Of a stretch of DNA of 64,000 bases, positions 29,997 to 38,280 are shown in pieces. The stretch is taken from NCBI GenBank assembly GCA_041393535.1, contig JAWKJY010000001.1, positions 124,001 through 188,000 of the forward strand. The letters run 5' to 3'. This stretch comes from JAWKJY01 sp041393535. GTDB taxonomy: Bacteria > Actinomycetota > Thermoleophilia > Gaiellales > Gaiellaceae. Within the stretch, counting starts at the first letter, position 1; each line of letters opens with the position of its first letter. A program made the translations under genes and the position numbers. The notes under the pieces were generated by a model. The model was given only the letters and a program-made list of their open reading frames with translations, made no database searches and had not been told where the DNA came from.

Positions 29997-31594
29997 AGCC
30001 CAGCCTCCAGTCGCTCGCGCAGCGCCCTGCGGTCGTACTTGCCGTTGTCGTTCAGCGGGAGCGACGCGAGCCGGTGGATCCGCCGCGGCACCATGTACCC
30101 GGGCAGCTGCCCGGCGAGCGCGGCCCGCGCCGCGTCCGCGTCGACCGACTCCGAGCCGACGAACGCCTCGACGCCGCCGAAGCCGCTGTCGGTCCGCGGC
30201 CAGCCGAGGACGACGACCGCGTCGACCCCGGTCTCCCGGCGCAGGACCTCCTCGATCTCGCCGAGCTCGACCCGGTTGCCCTGGATCTTCACCTGGTTGT
30301 CGATGCGCGAGATGAAGCGCATCGGCTCGCCCGGGCCGCCGGGGCGCACGAGGTCGCCCGTGCGGTAGTGCGTCGCCGACTCGCCCGGCGGGACGACGAA
30401 CACGGGCGCCGTGCGCTCCGGGTCGCGCCAGTAGCCGAGCGAGACCTGCGGCCCGGCGAGCAGCAGCTCGCCGTCGGCGCCGGGCGCCACGGGGCGCAGC
30501 TGGTCGTCGGCCAGGTAGCCGCTCGTCGTGCCGAAGAAGTCGCCGATCGGGACGACCCCGTGCAGGCACTCGCCCGGCGAGCGCTCGTCGTCCCAGCGGT
30601 AGGCGGCGCAGACGACCGTGACCTCGGTCGGGCCGTAGACGTTCTCGAGGATCGCGTTCGGGAAGGCCGCGCGGAACGCGGTCGCGACCTGCTGCGGCAG
30701 GGGCTCCCCGCAGAAGAGCGTGTAGCGCACGTCGGGGAAGGCGCCCGGCTTGAGCAGCCCGAGCTTGCGCATGATCGCGCCCGTCGACGGGACGCAGAAG
30801 AAGACGGTCAGCTCCTGCTCGCGGATGTACGCGTCGGGCTTGAGCAGGGCGCGGGGCGGCGCGCAGTGGAGCGAGGCGCCGGCGCTCCAGCCGACGAACA
30901 TGTCGAAGACCGACAGGTCGAAGGTCATGTCGAACATCTGCGAGAGCCGGTCGTGCTCCGTCAGCCCGTAGCGCTCGGACGCGGCCTCGACGAACGCCTG
31001 CGCGTTCGCGTGCGAGACGGTCACGCCCTTCGGCGTGCCGGTGCTGCCCGAGGTGAAGAGGACGTACGCGACCTCGTCGGGCGAGGGGGCGCTCGGCTCG
31101 AGCGCGTCCGCGCCGAGCACGTCCTCGCGGCCGAGCACGACGTGGCCGGGCCAGCGGCCGGCGAGCTGCGCCGCGTCGACGTCCGGCGCGAGCACGACGA
31201 CCGGGCCGGCGGCGCCCGCGAGCACCTCGTCGAGCTGCAGGAGCGACTCCTCGTCGACGATCACGGCGCGCGCGCCCGAGCGGCCGAGGATCTGGGCGTT
31301 CCGGGCCGCCGGGAACGTCCGCTTCAGCGGCACGTAGCCGGTGCCGGAGAGGAGCGCCCCGAGCACGCCCGCGAACGCGGTCGCGCTCCGGTAGCCGAAG
31401 ACGGCGGTGAGCGGCGCCTGCTGCGCGTCGTGGCGCTGCAGCGTGGCGGCGATCGCGGCCGCGCGGTCGTACAGCTCGGCGTACGTCAGCGTCGCCCCCT
31501 CGACCCACAGCGCGGGGCGGTCCGGGAACCGCTCGACCGAGCGCAGGAAGCCGGCGTGCACGCCGGTCGAGGTCGTCGAGATCGCCGTCGTCAT
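29993..31594 (-). CDS. Stand-alone adenylation enzyme (AMP-forming amino-acid/acyl ligase)
   Basis: A 533-residue ANL-superfamily ligase with all core motifs: A3 TSGSTGTPKG (181-190), A4 FDLSVFDMF (Asp226), A5 NVYGPTE, A7 YRTGDL, A8 RIDNQVKIQGNRVELGEIE and the catalytic Lys in NDNGKYDR. Asp in A4 is the residue that binds the alpha-amino group in amino-acid-activating domains, so an amino acid substrate is favoured over a fatty acid. It would load the adjacent carrier protein. No condensation or thioesterase domain is attached. Comparison: DltA-DltC pairs and NRPS-like trios in polysaccharide loci. Confidence 0.88.
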   Translation of the reverse strand: MTTAISTTSTGVHAGFLRSVERFPDRPALWVEGATLTYAELYDRAAAIAATLQRHDAQQAPLTAVFGYRSATAFAGVLGALLSGTGYVPLKRTFPAARNAQILGRSGARAVIVDEESLLQLDEVLAGAAGPVVVLAPDVDAAQLAGRWPGHVVLGREDVLGADALEPSAPSPDEVAYVLFTSGSTGTPKGVTVSHANAQAFVEAASERYGLTEHDRLSQMFDMTFDLSVFDMFVGWSAGASLHCAPPRALLKPDAYIREQELTVFFCVPSTGAIMRKLGLLKPGAFPDVRYTLFCGEPLPQQVATAFRAAFPNAILENVYGPTEVTVVCAAYRWDDERSPGECLHGVVPIGDFFGTTSGYLADDQLRPVAPGADGELLLAGPQVSLGYWRDPERTAPVFVVPPGESATHYRTGDLVRPGGPGEPMRFISRIDNQVKIQGNRVELGEIEEVLRRETGVDAVVVLGWPRTDSGFGGVEAFVGSESVDADAARAALAGQLPGYMVPRRIHRLASLPLNDNGKYDRRALRERLEAGL

Positions 31595-32097
31595 CCCGCT
31601 ACCGCCCTCGCTCCGGGGCGAGTCACGCTCGGCACCGCGTCGTCGCCGATCAGGTACGCGCGCAGCTCGGTCGCGAGCGCGCCGCCGAAGCGGACCGTTC
31701 CGGCCGCGCCGCGATCGGACGCGAGGAGGGCGGGCAGCGCCGCGACGTCCTCGACGAGGTCGACCAGGCCGCGCTGCTCCAGCCGCCGGGCGAACTCGAG
31801 CTGGTGGTCGTCGACCGCCTCCCCGAACCGGCGCAGCCGGGGCACGACCACGGGGCGGCGGCCCAGCGTCAGCGCCGTCAGCACGGAGCCGACGCCGCCG
31901 TGCGTGACGACCGCACGCGCCCGGCGCACGGCGTCGGCGAGATCGGCGTAGGGCAGGTAGTCGACCAGCGTCGCGCGGGTCGGGCGGACGGTCGAGCTCC
32001 CGTACTGGACGAGCAGCTCCTCGTCGCCGGGCAGCGGCTCGAGCGCCGCGAGCAGGCGGTCGAACGGCTCCGCCGTGCCGACGGTGACGAAGATCAT
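31591..32097 (-). CDS. Glycosyltransferase catalytic half, PssE/Alg13-like
   Basis: A 168-residue protein similar to the C-terminal half of GT28 enzymes. It starts MIFVTVGT and has a donor-binding THGGVGSVLTAL motif. Such proteins work as a complex with a membrane-anchored Alg14/PssD partner, which is encoded by the overlapping upstream gene. Expected: transfer of a sugar (often glucuronic acid or GlcNAc) to a lipid-linked acceptor. ATG start with an ATGA overlap on both sides. Confidence 0.85.
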   Translation of the reverse strand: MIFVTVGTAEPFDRLLAALEPLPGDEELLVQYGSSTVRPTRATLVDYLPYADLADAVRRARAVVTHGGVGSVLTALTLGRRPVVVPRLRRFGEAVDDHQLEFARRLEQRGLVDLVEDVAALPALLASDRGAAGTVRFGGALATELRAYLIGDDAVPSVTRPGARAVAG

Positions 32098-32642
32098 CCG
32101 TCGATCACCGCCCCGACGTAGCGGGCCTTGCGCACGGCCGGGACGAGCTCGGGCCACTGCACGTACACCCGCGAGGCGACCGGCGCGATCAGCCGCAGGC
32201 TGAGCGACGGGCGGTCGACCCGCGTGAGGCTCTCGACGTACACGACGCGGGCCCCGTGCAGCCGTGCGACCCAGGCGAACGGCACGGCCGTGCCGGCGCC
32301 GGTCGTGAGCAGCGCGCGCGGCCGCGTCCGGCGCACGACGCGCCACGCGAGCGCGAGGTTGCGCAGCAGGTTGCGCAGGTTCCGCGTCGTCGGGAAGTGC
32401 GCGTAGACCACGCGCTCGTCGGCCAGCAGCGAGCGCGCGTCGCTCTTGTCGCTCGTCACCCAGACGCGCGGGACGCCGTCCCAGGCGGGGCGCAGGGCGA
32501 GCAGCTGCAGCAGGTGCCCGCCGGCCGAGCAGACGAGGAGCACGTCGGCGCGCGCGCCCGTGAGCGCGGACAGGTCGCCGGCGCCGGCCGGGGCCGCCGG
32601 GCGCCCGGGCGTGGCGGCGCGAAGGTCGGTCGGCGTCGACAT
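32094..32642 (-). CDS. Glycosyltransferase membrane-anchor half, PssD/Alg14-like
   Basis: A 182-residue protein with a CSAGGHLLQLLAL motif and TTGAGTAVPFAWVARL, as in Alg14/PssD subunits that anchor the catalytic partner to the membrane. It is the first gene of the minus-strand operon that runs to 25158. The first about 30 residues are Ala/Pro-rich and may be a poor start choice. However, the ATG at 32642 has a TACGGT -10 box six bases upstream, which fits a leaderless transcript beginning at this ATG. Confidence 0.85.
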   Translation of the reverse strand: MSTPTDLRAATPGRPAAPAGAGDLSALTGARADVLLVCSAGGHLLQLLALRPAWDGVPRVWVTSDKSDARSLLADERVVYAHFPTTRNLRNLLRNLALAWRVVRRTRPRALLTTGAGTAVPFAWVARLHGARVVYVESLTRVDRPSLSLRLIAPVASRVYVQWPELVPAVRKARYVGAVIDG

Positions 32643-32648
32643 GCGCTG

Positions 32649-32654
32649 ACCGTA
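32649..32654 (-). promoter_or_regulatory. Leaderless-type -10 box for the 32642-25158 operon
   Basis: The minus strand reads TACGGT, six bases before the ATG at 32642. At this spacing transcription would start at or next to the A of ATG. The same hexamer at similar spacing precedes starts at 39315, 42661, 44417 and 58294. Confidence 0.55.
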
Positions 32655-32772
32655 CAGCGGTGCCGGACGAGCGCCTATCGGCCGAAGGCGTGGACCTGCG
32701 ACCTAGCCTCCTGGCCAGGGGGCGTTCGCAATCCTGGCATCCCGTCGCGTAGAGGCGCGCCCGGGCGCCGCC

Positions 32773-32778
32773 TACGAT
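32773..32778 (+). promoter_or_regulatory. Leaderless-type -10 box for the LuxR-like gene
   Basis: TACGAT lies seven bases before the GTG at 32786. With the minus-strand TACGGT at 32649-32654 it makes this 143-base gap a divergent promoter region serving both polysaccharide operons. Confidence 0.5.
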
Positions 32779-32785
32779 CGAAGCC

Positions 32786-33040
32786 GTGTCCGACGAACGC
32801 ACCCAGGCTCCGCCGATGCCGGACCTCGCCGACTGGAACCCGCTGGCGACGCTCTCGCCGCGGCAGTACGAGGTGCTCTCGATCGCGGCCACCGGCCTGA
32901 CGAACACGCAGGTCGCACAGCGGCTCCACCTGACGACGCACAGCATCAAGTTCCACCTCGCCGAGGCGTATCGCAAGCTCGGCGTGTCGAACAGGACCGA
33001 GGCCGCTGCCGTCTACCACCGGTACGCGAGGGGGGCGTAG
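32786..33040 (+). CDS. Small LuxR-type (GerE) HTH regulator
   Basis: An 84-residue protein that is essentially one LuxR/GerE helix-turn-helix domain: LSPRQYEVLSIAATGLTNTQ, then HSIKFHLAEAYRKLGVSNRTEA. No receiver or ligand domain is present. It sits two bases before the Wzz-like gene, so it is co-transcribed with chain-length and polymerase genes and divergent from the PssD operon. It is a plausible local regulator of polysaccharide synthesis. Its DNA-recognition helix differs from that of the response regulator at 51804. Confidence 0.88.
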   Translation: MSDERTQAPPMPDLADWNPLATLSPRQYEVLSIAATGLTNTQVAQRLHLTTHSIKFHLAEAYRKLGVSNRTEAAAVYHRYARGA

Positions 33041-33042
33041 CG

Positions 33043-33880
33043 ATGGATCTTCCGCGGTTCTTCCGTGTGCTCTGGCGCTTCAAGTGGATCGTCGCCGTCG
33101 GCACCGTCGGTGCGGCGGCGCTCGCGTTCCTCTCCGTCGCCCGCGTCGACACCAGCGGTCGCGTGACGCACCGGCAGAGCGAGGAGTGGGTCAGCTACGC
33201 GCGCATCTTCGTCACCCAGGAGGGCTTTCCGTGGGGGCGCCTCTACACCGGCCCCGCGCGGCCCGACTCGGCGGACACGGCGCGCCTGACGACCCTGGCG
33301 ATCATCTACGCCCAGCTCGCCGACAGCGACCCGGTGCGGCAGCTGATGCTCCAGGACGGGCCGATCGTCGGCAAGGTCGAGACGGCGGCGCTGCCCGTCT
33401 CGCCGAACTCGAACGAGGCCCTGCCGATCGTCTCGATCGCCGCCTTCGGGGAGACCGAGCGCGAGTCGATCGACCGCGCCTCCCGGCAGGCGAACGCGCT
33501 CGTCGCGTACGTCGCGCAGCAGCAGGACGCCGACCGCGTCCCCGATCGCGAGCGCGCGGTGCTCGAGGTGATCAAGGAGCCGCAGGCGGCGACGCTCGTG
33601 AACGGCCGCAGCTACACGCTCCCGGTGGTCGTCTTCCTCGCCGTGATGCTCGCCGTCGTCGGCCTCGCCTTCCTGCTCGAGAACCTCCGGCCGCGCCCGC
33701 AGCGGACCCGAGCGACGAGGCGCTGGCCGCGGCCGCGCCGCGGCCCGACGCGCCGCCGGCCGGGCCGGCGCCGCCCCGCCGCGCGGCGACCTGCCCGTGG
33801 TGCTCGCCGTCGAGCCGAGCGCGCGGATCTCGCACCTGCGGGCCGAGGTCGAGCCCGGGTCGCGCCAGCAGAGCGCCTGA
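33043..33880 (+). CDS. Wzz-like chain-length/polysaccharide co-polymerase protein, frameshifted tail
   Basis: Starting at 33043, the protein has an N-terminal transmembrane helix (FKWIVAVGTVGAAALAFLS), an extracytoplasmic region of about 150 residues, and a second helix (LPVVVFLAVMLAVVGLAFLL), the two-helix layout of Wzz-type proteins. After residue 220 the frame breaks twice (near 33700 and near 33780). The last part reads LPVVLAVEPSARISHLRAEV and stops at 33880, three bases before the next ATG. About 279 residues if repaired. No tyrosine-kinase domain is attached. Role: controlling chain length with the polymerase gene that follows. Confidence 0.7.
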
Positions 33881-33883
33881 GCC

Positions 33884-35371
33884 ATGGCCTCGCCGGCGCT
33901 TCCGGCAGTCGCTCCCCCGAGCGCCTCGCGGGCGCAGCCCTGGCTCGTCGCCGTGGGCCTCGGCCTGCTCGCGGCCGCGGTCGTCGTCGGGGCGCCGCCC
34001 TCGGTCGTGCTGCCGCTCGCGGCCGTGCCGGTGATCCTGACCGTCCCGTGGCGCACGCTGCTCTCGTGGCGCTCGCTGACGGCGCTGCTGCTGATCGTCG
34101 TCGTCTTCGTCCCGATCCGGCGCTACTCGCTCCCCGGCAACCTGCCGTTCGAGCTCGAGCCGTACCGGGTGGTCGTGGCGGCGCTCGTCCTGATCTGGCT
34201 CGGCTCGCTGCTCGTCGACCCGGCCGTGCGCCTGCGCCACACGGGGATGCGCGCGCCGCTGTTCCTGCTCGTCGCCGTGATCCTCGCGTCGATCGCCGCG
34301 AACGCCGACCGGATCGGCGAGTTCGGGGTCGGGGCGGACGTGGCGAAGTCCGTCACCTTCTTCGCGAGCTTCCTGCTCCTGATCCTGCTCGTCTCGAGCC
34401 TCCTGACGACCCGGGAGGAGCTCGACGCGTTCCTGCGGACGCTCGTCGTCTGCATGGCGGTCCTCGCCTTCTTCGCGCTGTTCGAGGGCGCGACCGGGCG
34501 CAACTACTTCAACCAGCTCGACCGCTACCTGCCGTTCCTCAACTTCGACGGCCTGCCGTTCTCGCTGCGCGAGGGCCGCGGCGGCCGCGAGCGCGCGTAC
34601 GCGTCGGCCGAGCACCCGATCGCCCTCGGCGCCGCCTTCGTCCTGGTCGCGCCGATCGCGGTCTACCTGGCGCGGCGGACCGGCCGGCGGCTCTGGCTCG
34701 GCGCCGCCGCGCTGATGCTCGTCGGCACGCTGTCGACGGTGTCGCGCACGGGGATCGTGATGATCGTCGTGCTCGGGCTCGTCTACCTGCGGCTCTGGCC
34801 GCGCTCGGTGAAGCGGATCCTGCCGGCGCTGCTGCCGCTCGTCGTCGTCGTCCAGCTGGCGCTGCCGGGGACGTTCGGCGCGCTTCGGTCGGTCTTCTTC
34901 CCCGAGGGCGGGATCATCGCGAGCGAGGCCGAGGGCGGCTCGACCCGCGGCAGCGGCCGGCTCGCCGACGTCGGCCCCTCGCTCGAGGAGTGGCTGCACC
35001 GCCCGCTCGTCGGCCAGGGCTTCGGCACGCGGATCACCGACAAGGAGCGCCAGAACGCTCGCATCCTCGACGACCAGTGGCTCGCGAGCCTGCTCGAGAT
35101 CGGCTTCCTCGGCGTGCTCGCGCTGCTGTGGCTCGTCGGGCGCCAGTCGCGCCGCCTGCTGCGGCGCGCCCGCGAGGACGACGGGCCGCACGGCTGGCTC
35201 TGCGGCGGCCTCGCGGCCGGGATCATCGCCTTCTCGATCGGGATGTTCACCTACGACGCGTTCTCGTTCATCCAGGTGACGATCCTGTTCTTCCTCCTGC
35301 TCGGCGTCTCCGCCGTCGCGCTGCGGCTCCCGCCGGTCGGCGACGACGACCTGCCGCGCAGCGCGGCCTGA
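33884..35371 (+). CDS. O-antigen ligase/polymerase family membrane protein (Wzy_C)
   Basis: A 495-residue protein with about ten to twelve transmembrane helices. A large extracytoplasmic loop has the Wzy/WaaL-type segment (REGRGGRERAYASAEHPI, then STVSRTGIVMIV). Members either polymerise repeat units or attach the chain to a carrier. In this locus, next to a Wzz-like gene and with two flippases nearby, polymerisation is likely. The gene ends the short plus-strand operon that starts with the LuxR-like regulator. Confidence 0.85.
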   Translation: MASPALPAVAPPSASRAQPWLVAVGLGLLAAAVVVGAPPSVVLPLAAVPVILTVPWRTLLSWRSLTALLLIVVVFVPIRRYSLPGNLPFELEPYRVVVAALVLIWLGSLLVDPAVRLRHTGMRAPLFLLVAVILASIAANADRIGEFGVGADVAKSVTFFASFLLLILLVSSLLTTREELDAFLRTLVVCMAVLAFFALFEGATGRNYFNQLDRYLPFLNFDGLPFSLREGRGGRERAYASAEHPIALGAAFVLVAPIAVYLARRTGRRLWLGAAALMLVGTLSTVSRTGIVMIVVLGLVYLRLWPRSVKRILPALLPLVVVVQLALPGTFGALRSVFFPEGGIIASEAEGGSTRGSGRLADVGPSLEEWLHRPLVGQGFGTRITDKERQNARILDDQWLASLLEIGFLGVLALLWLVGRQSRRLLRRAREDDGPHGWLCGGLAAGIIAFSIGMFTYDAFSFIQVTILFFLLLGVSAVALRLPPVGDDDLPRSAA

Positions 35372-35379
35372 CCGCAGGC

Positions 35380-35407
35380 GCCCGGCGGCACCGACCAGGC
35401 GCCGGGC
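35380..35407. terminator. Hairpin between convergent genes
   Basis: Arms GCCCGGCG (35380-35387) and CGCCGGGC (35400-35407) form an 8-base stem in the 98-base gap between the polymerase gene (+) and a GT2 gene (-). There is no T tract on either side. It could end transcription in both directions, but this is only a structural guess. Confidence 0.4.
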
Positions 35408-35469
35408 ACGCGCGATGGGCTCGAGCGGTGCAGCGGCGCCGCGTCCCGGTCGCCGGCTCGCGCCGGGCG

Positions 35470-36363
35470 TCAGGCGGCGGTGCGGATGCGGCCGGACGCC
35501 TCGACGAAGCGCCGCGGCAGCGCGCGGAGGCGCTGCTCCTCGCGCATGATCGCGAGCGACTCGACGTCGGCGCAGCGCGCCTCGCCGCGCGCGGCGGCCT
35601 CGGCGTAGCCGGCGAGCATCGCCAGCGCGGCGGCTCGCGGAGCGCGTGGAAGAGCGTGCGGACGACCAGGTAGGTCGGGCGGTAGCGCATGTAGTGCGCC
35701 GCGTTGCCGCGGGTGCGCCACGCGCGTGCGGCGCCCGTCGCGCTCGCCCTCGCGCCGGTGGTGGCGGAAGGGGACGTCCAGGAGCGTCCGCGTGCTCCAG
35801 CCGAGCCGTGCGGCGCGCAGGGCGTCGATCCCGTCCCAGCCCATCCGCTCCTCGAGCGGCAGCACGTCCTGCAGGCAGTCCCACCGGTACGCGCGCGAGG
35901 CGCCCCAGACGGTCGTGTCGCCCGTGCCGAAGTGCTGCCGCCAGACGCCCTCGGCGTCGCGCTCCCAGCAGCTGCCGCTGGCGATCCCGAGCACGGGGTC
36001 GGCGGCGAAGGCCTCGAGCAGCAGGGCGAAGTAGTCGGGCCCGAAGGAGACGTCCGCGTCGAGCTTGACGACGACGTCCACCGGCGCCGCGAGCGCATCG
36101 ACGCCCTGCATGAAGGCGCGGGTGATCGGGCCGCCGCGCTCGAGGCGCGTGCCCGGGTCGTCGACGACGAGGCGGATCCACGGGTGGGCGTCGGCCAGCG
36201 CGGCCGCGAGCTCGCGGGTGCCGTCGCGCGAGCCGTTGTCGACGATCAGCCACGTGGCCGGCCGTGCCGTCTGCGCGACCAGCGCATCCGCGAGGCGCGG
36301 CAGGTTCTCCGCCTCGTCGCGGACCGGCGTGACGACGGCGTAGGCGAGCTCGCCGGGGCTCAC
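35470..36363 (-). CDS. Glycosyltransferase family 2, two compensating frameshifts
   Basis: A GTG at 36363 (GTGA overlap with the asparagine synthase stop) starts a GT-A domain: VVTPVRDEAENLPRL, then LIVDNGSRDGTREL and VVVKLDADVSFGPDY with the DxD-like acid. Near 35730 the frame shifts to give RGNAAHYMRYRPTYLVVRTL. Near 35640 it returns to the first frame (LAMLAGYAEAA) and reads to the stop at 35470. About 297 residues when repaired. Expected to add one sugar to the lipid-linked chain. Acceptor and donor unknown. Confidence 0.8.
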   Translation of the reverse strand: MSPGELAYAVVTPVRDEAENLPRLADALVAQTARPATWLIVDNGSRDGTRELAAALADAHPWIRLVVDDPGTRLERGGPITRAFMQGVDALAAPVDVVVKLDADVSFGPDYFALLLEAFAADPVLGIASGSCWERDAEGVWRQHFGTGDTTVWGASRAYRWDCLQDVLPLEERMGWDGIDALRAARLGWSTRTLLDVPFRHHRREGERDGRRTRVAHPRQRGALHALPPDLPGRPHALPRAPRAAALAMLAGYAEAAARGEARCADVESLAIMREEQRLRALPRRFVEASGRIRTAA

Positions 36364-38270
36364 GCGCGGAGCTCGATCCGCTCCCGTGCGGCCACCGGCG
36401 TGCGGAGCGCGCGCGGGAGGTAGGTGGACAGCCAGACCTCGAGCAGCAGGATCGAGAGCACGAGCTCGCGGTTGGCGGGCGCGATCCCGCCGCTGGCGAG
36501 CGCCTGGACGGCGTCACGGTCGAGGATCTCCGCGTAGCGCGGCGACGGGCCGAGCAGCAGCTCGCGCCCGGGGCCCGCGAGCTGCGCGTCGAGCCAGGTC
36601 GAGACGGAGTGCGAGAAGAAGCCGATCTTCTTGCGGTCGATGATCTCGTCGGGGACGATCCCCCGCGCGGCGCGCTTCAGCACGTGCTTCGTGTCGAGGC
36701 GGCGCACCTTGTGCGCGGGCGGGATCGTCGCGCAGAACTCGACCAGCGGGTGGTCGAGGAACGGCACGCGGACCTCGAGCGAGTGGGCCATCGACGCCCG
36801 GTCGAAGTAGTGGATCATGTCGTCGACCAGCGCGAGCTGCGCGTCGAGGTAGAGCATCGTCGGCAGCGCGCCGGCCCGCGTCCCGGGCAGGTGCTGCGCG
36901 ATCGCGCGCCGGGCCGCGTCGCCGTCGAGGCGGGCGAGCGGGCCCCGCGCGAGCGAGCGGCGCTGCGCCGGCGAGATCTCGCTGCTCGCGATCAGCAGGC
37001 GCGAGACCGGGTCGCCGGCGGCGAGGGCGTGCGCGGCCTGGATCGAGTGCGGGAAGCGGCGCAGGATCGCGTTCCCGACGGTGCTGAGCGGCCGGGGCAC
37101 GCGATCCCAGAGCCCGCAGAGCGCGGCCGCCTGGTGCTTGCGGTAGCCGCCGAGCAGCTCGTCGGCGCCCTGGCCGGAGAGGGCCACGGTGACGTGCCGG
37201 GACGCGAGCTGCGAGAGCGCGAGGAAGCCGAGCGAGGAGAGGTCGGAGAGCGGCTCGTCGAGGTGCCAGACGAGGTCCTCCAGGTCGACCTGCTGCTCGG
37301 TCACCGACAGCTCGAGCTCGTGGTGCGTCGTGCCGAACGCCTCGGAGACGAGCCGCGCCGCCGCCAGCTCGTTCCCGGCGCCGGCCTCGCGGAACCCGAC
37401 GGAGAAGGTCTCGACGGGGCTGCTCGTGTTCCGGGCCATCAGGCCGACGATCAGGCTGGAGTCGAGCCCGCCGCTGAGCATCGCGCCGAGCGGCACGTCC
37501 GCCATCAGGCGCATCCGCACGGACTCCTCGAGCTTCTCGAGCAGCTGCCCGGTGGCGTCCTCGAGCGACATGCCGCGGTCGGGCGCGGGCTCCGGGTACG
37601 ACCAGTAGCGCTCGAGCCGCAGCGCGCCGTCCTCGACGACCAGCATGCAGCCGGGCGGCAGCTTGAGGACGCCCTCGAGCGGCGTCCTCGGCGTCGGCAC
37701 GTAGCCGAGCGAGAGGTAGGCGTCGATCGCCTCGTAGTCGAGCACGGGGTCGACGAGGCCGCTCGCGAGCAGGCTCTTCAGCTCGGACGCGAAGACGAGG
37801 ACGTCACCGGCCTGGGCGTAGTAGATCGGCTTCACCCCGAGGCGGTCGCGCGCGATCACGGCCCGGCGCCGGGCGCCGTCCCAGACGGCCAGCCCGTACA
37901 TGCCGCGCAGCTCGCGGACGAGGTCGGTCCCGTAGCGCTCGTAGAGGTGCGGCAGCACCTCCGTGTCGCAGCGGCTGCGGAAGCGGTGACCCTCCGCCGC
38001 GAGGCGGTCGCGCAGCTCGCGGTGGTTGTAGATCTCGCCGTTCTGCATCGCCCAGATGCGCCCGTCCTCGTTCGCGAACGGCTGGTGGCCGCCCTCGACG
38101 TCGACGACGGAGAGGCGGCGCGCGCCGAAGGCGACCCCGTCCTCGACGACGAGGCCCCGGTCGTCCGGGCCGCGATGCGTCATCGCGTCCGTCATCCGGT
38201 CGAGCACCTCGGGCGCGAGCAGCTGGCGTGGCTCGCCGTGGACCTGGACGACTCCGCAGATGCCGCACAT
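36360..38270 (-). CDS. asnB: Asparagine synthase (glutamine-hydrolysing)
   Basis: A 636-residue two-domain enzyme. The glutaminase domain begins MCGICGVV with the N-terminal nucleophile Cys2, has GEIYNHRELR and the THRGPDD loop. The synthetase domain has the PP-loop SGGLDSSL near residue 265 and SGQGADELLGGY. In polysaccharide loci AsnB-type enzymes often amidate a uronic acid instead of aspartate, which would fit the UDP-sugar dehydrogenase at 52480; this is inference. The start at 38270 is fixed by Cys2 and has a GGGGGA ribosome-binding site. Confidence 0.92.
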   Translation of the reverse strand: MCGICGVVQVHGEPRQLLAPEVLDRMTDAMTHRGPDDRGLVVEDGVAFGARRLSVVDVEGGHQPFANEDGRIWAMQNGEIYNHRELRDRLAAEGHRFRSRCDTEVLPHLYERYGTDLVRELRGMYGLAVWDGARRRAVIARDRLGVKPIYYAQAGDVLVFASELKSLLASGLVDPVLDYEAIDAYLSLGYVPTPRTPLEGVLKLPPGCMLVVEDGALRLERYWSYPEPAPDRGMSLEDATGQLLEKLEESVRMRLMADVPLGAMLSGGLDSSLIVGLMARNTSSPVETFSVGFREAGAGNELAAARLVSEAFGTTHHELELSVTEQQVDLEDLVWHLDEPLSDLSSLGFLALSQLASRHVTVALSGQGADELLGGYRKHQAAALCGLWDRVPRPLSTVGNAILRRFPHSIQAAHALAAGDPVSRLLIASSEISPAQRRSLARGPLARLDGDAARRAIAQHLPGTRAGALPTMLYLDAQLALVDDMIHYFDRASMAHSLEVRVPFLDHPLVEFCATIPPAHKVRRLDTKHVLKRAARGIVPDEIIDRKKIGFFSHSVSTWLDAQLAGPGRELLLGPSPRYAEILDRDAVQALASGGIAPANRELVLSILLLEVWLSTYLPRALRTPVAARERIELRA

Positions 38271-38280
38271 GCCGTTCCCC

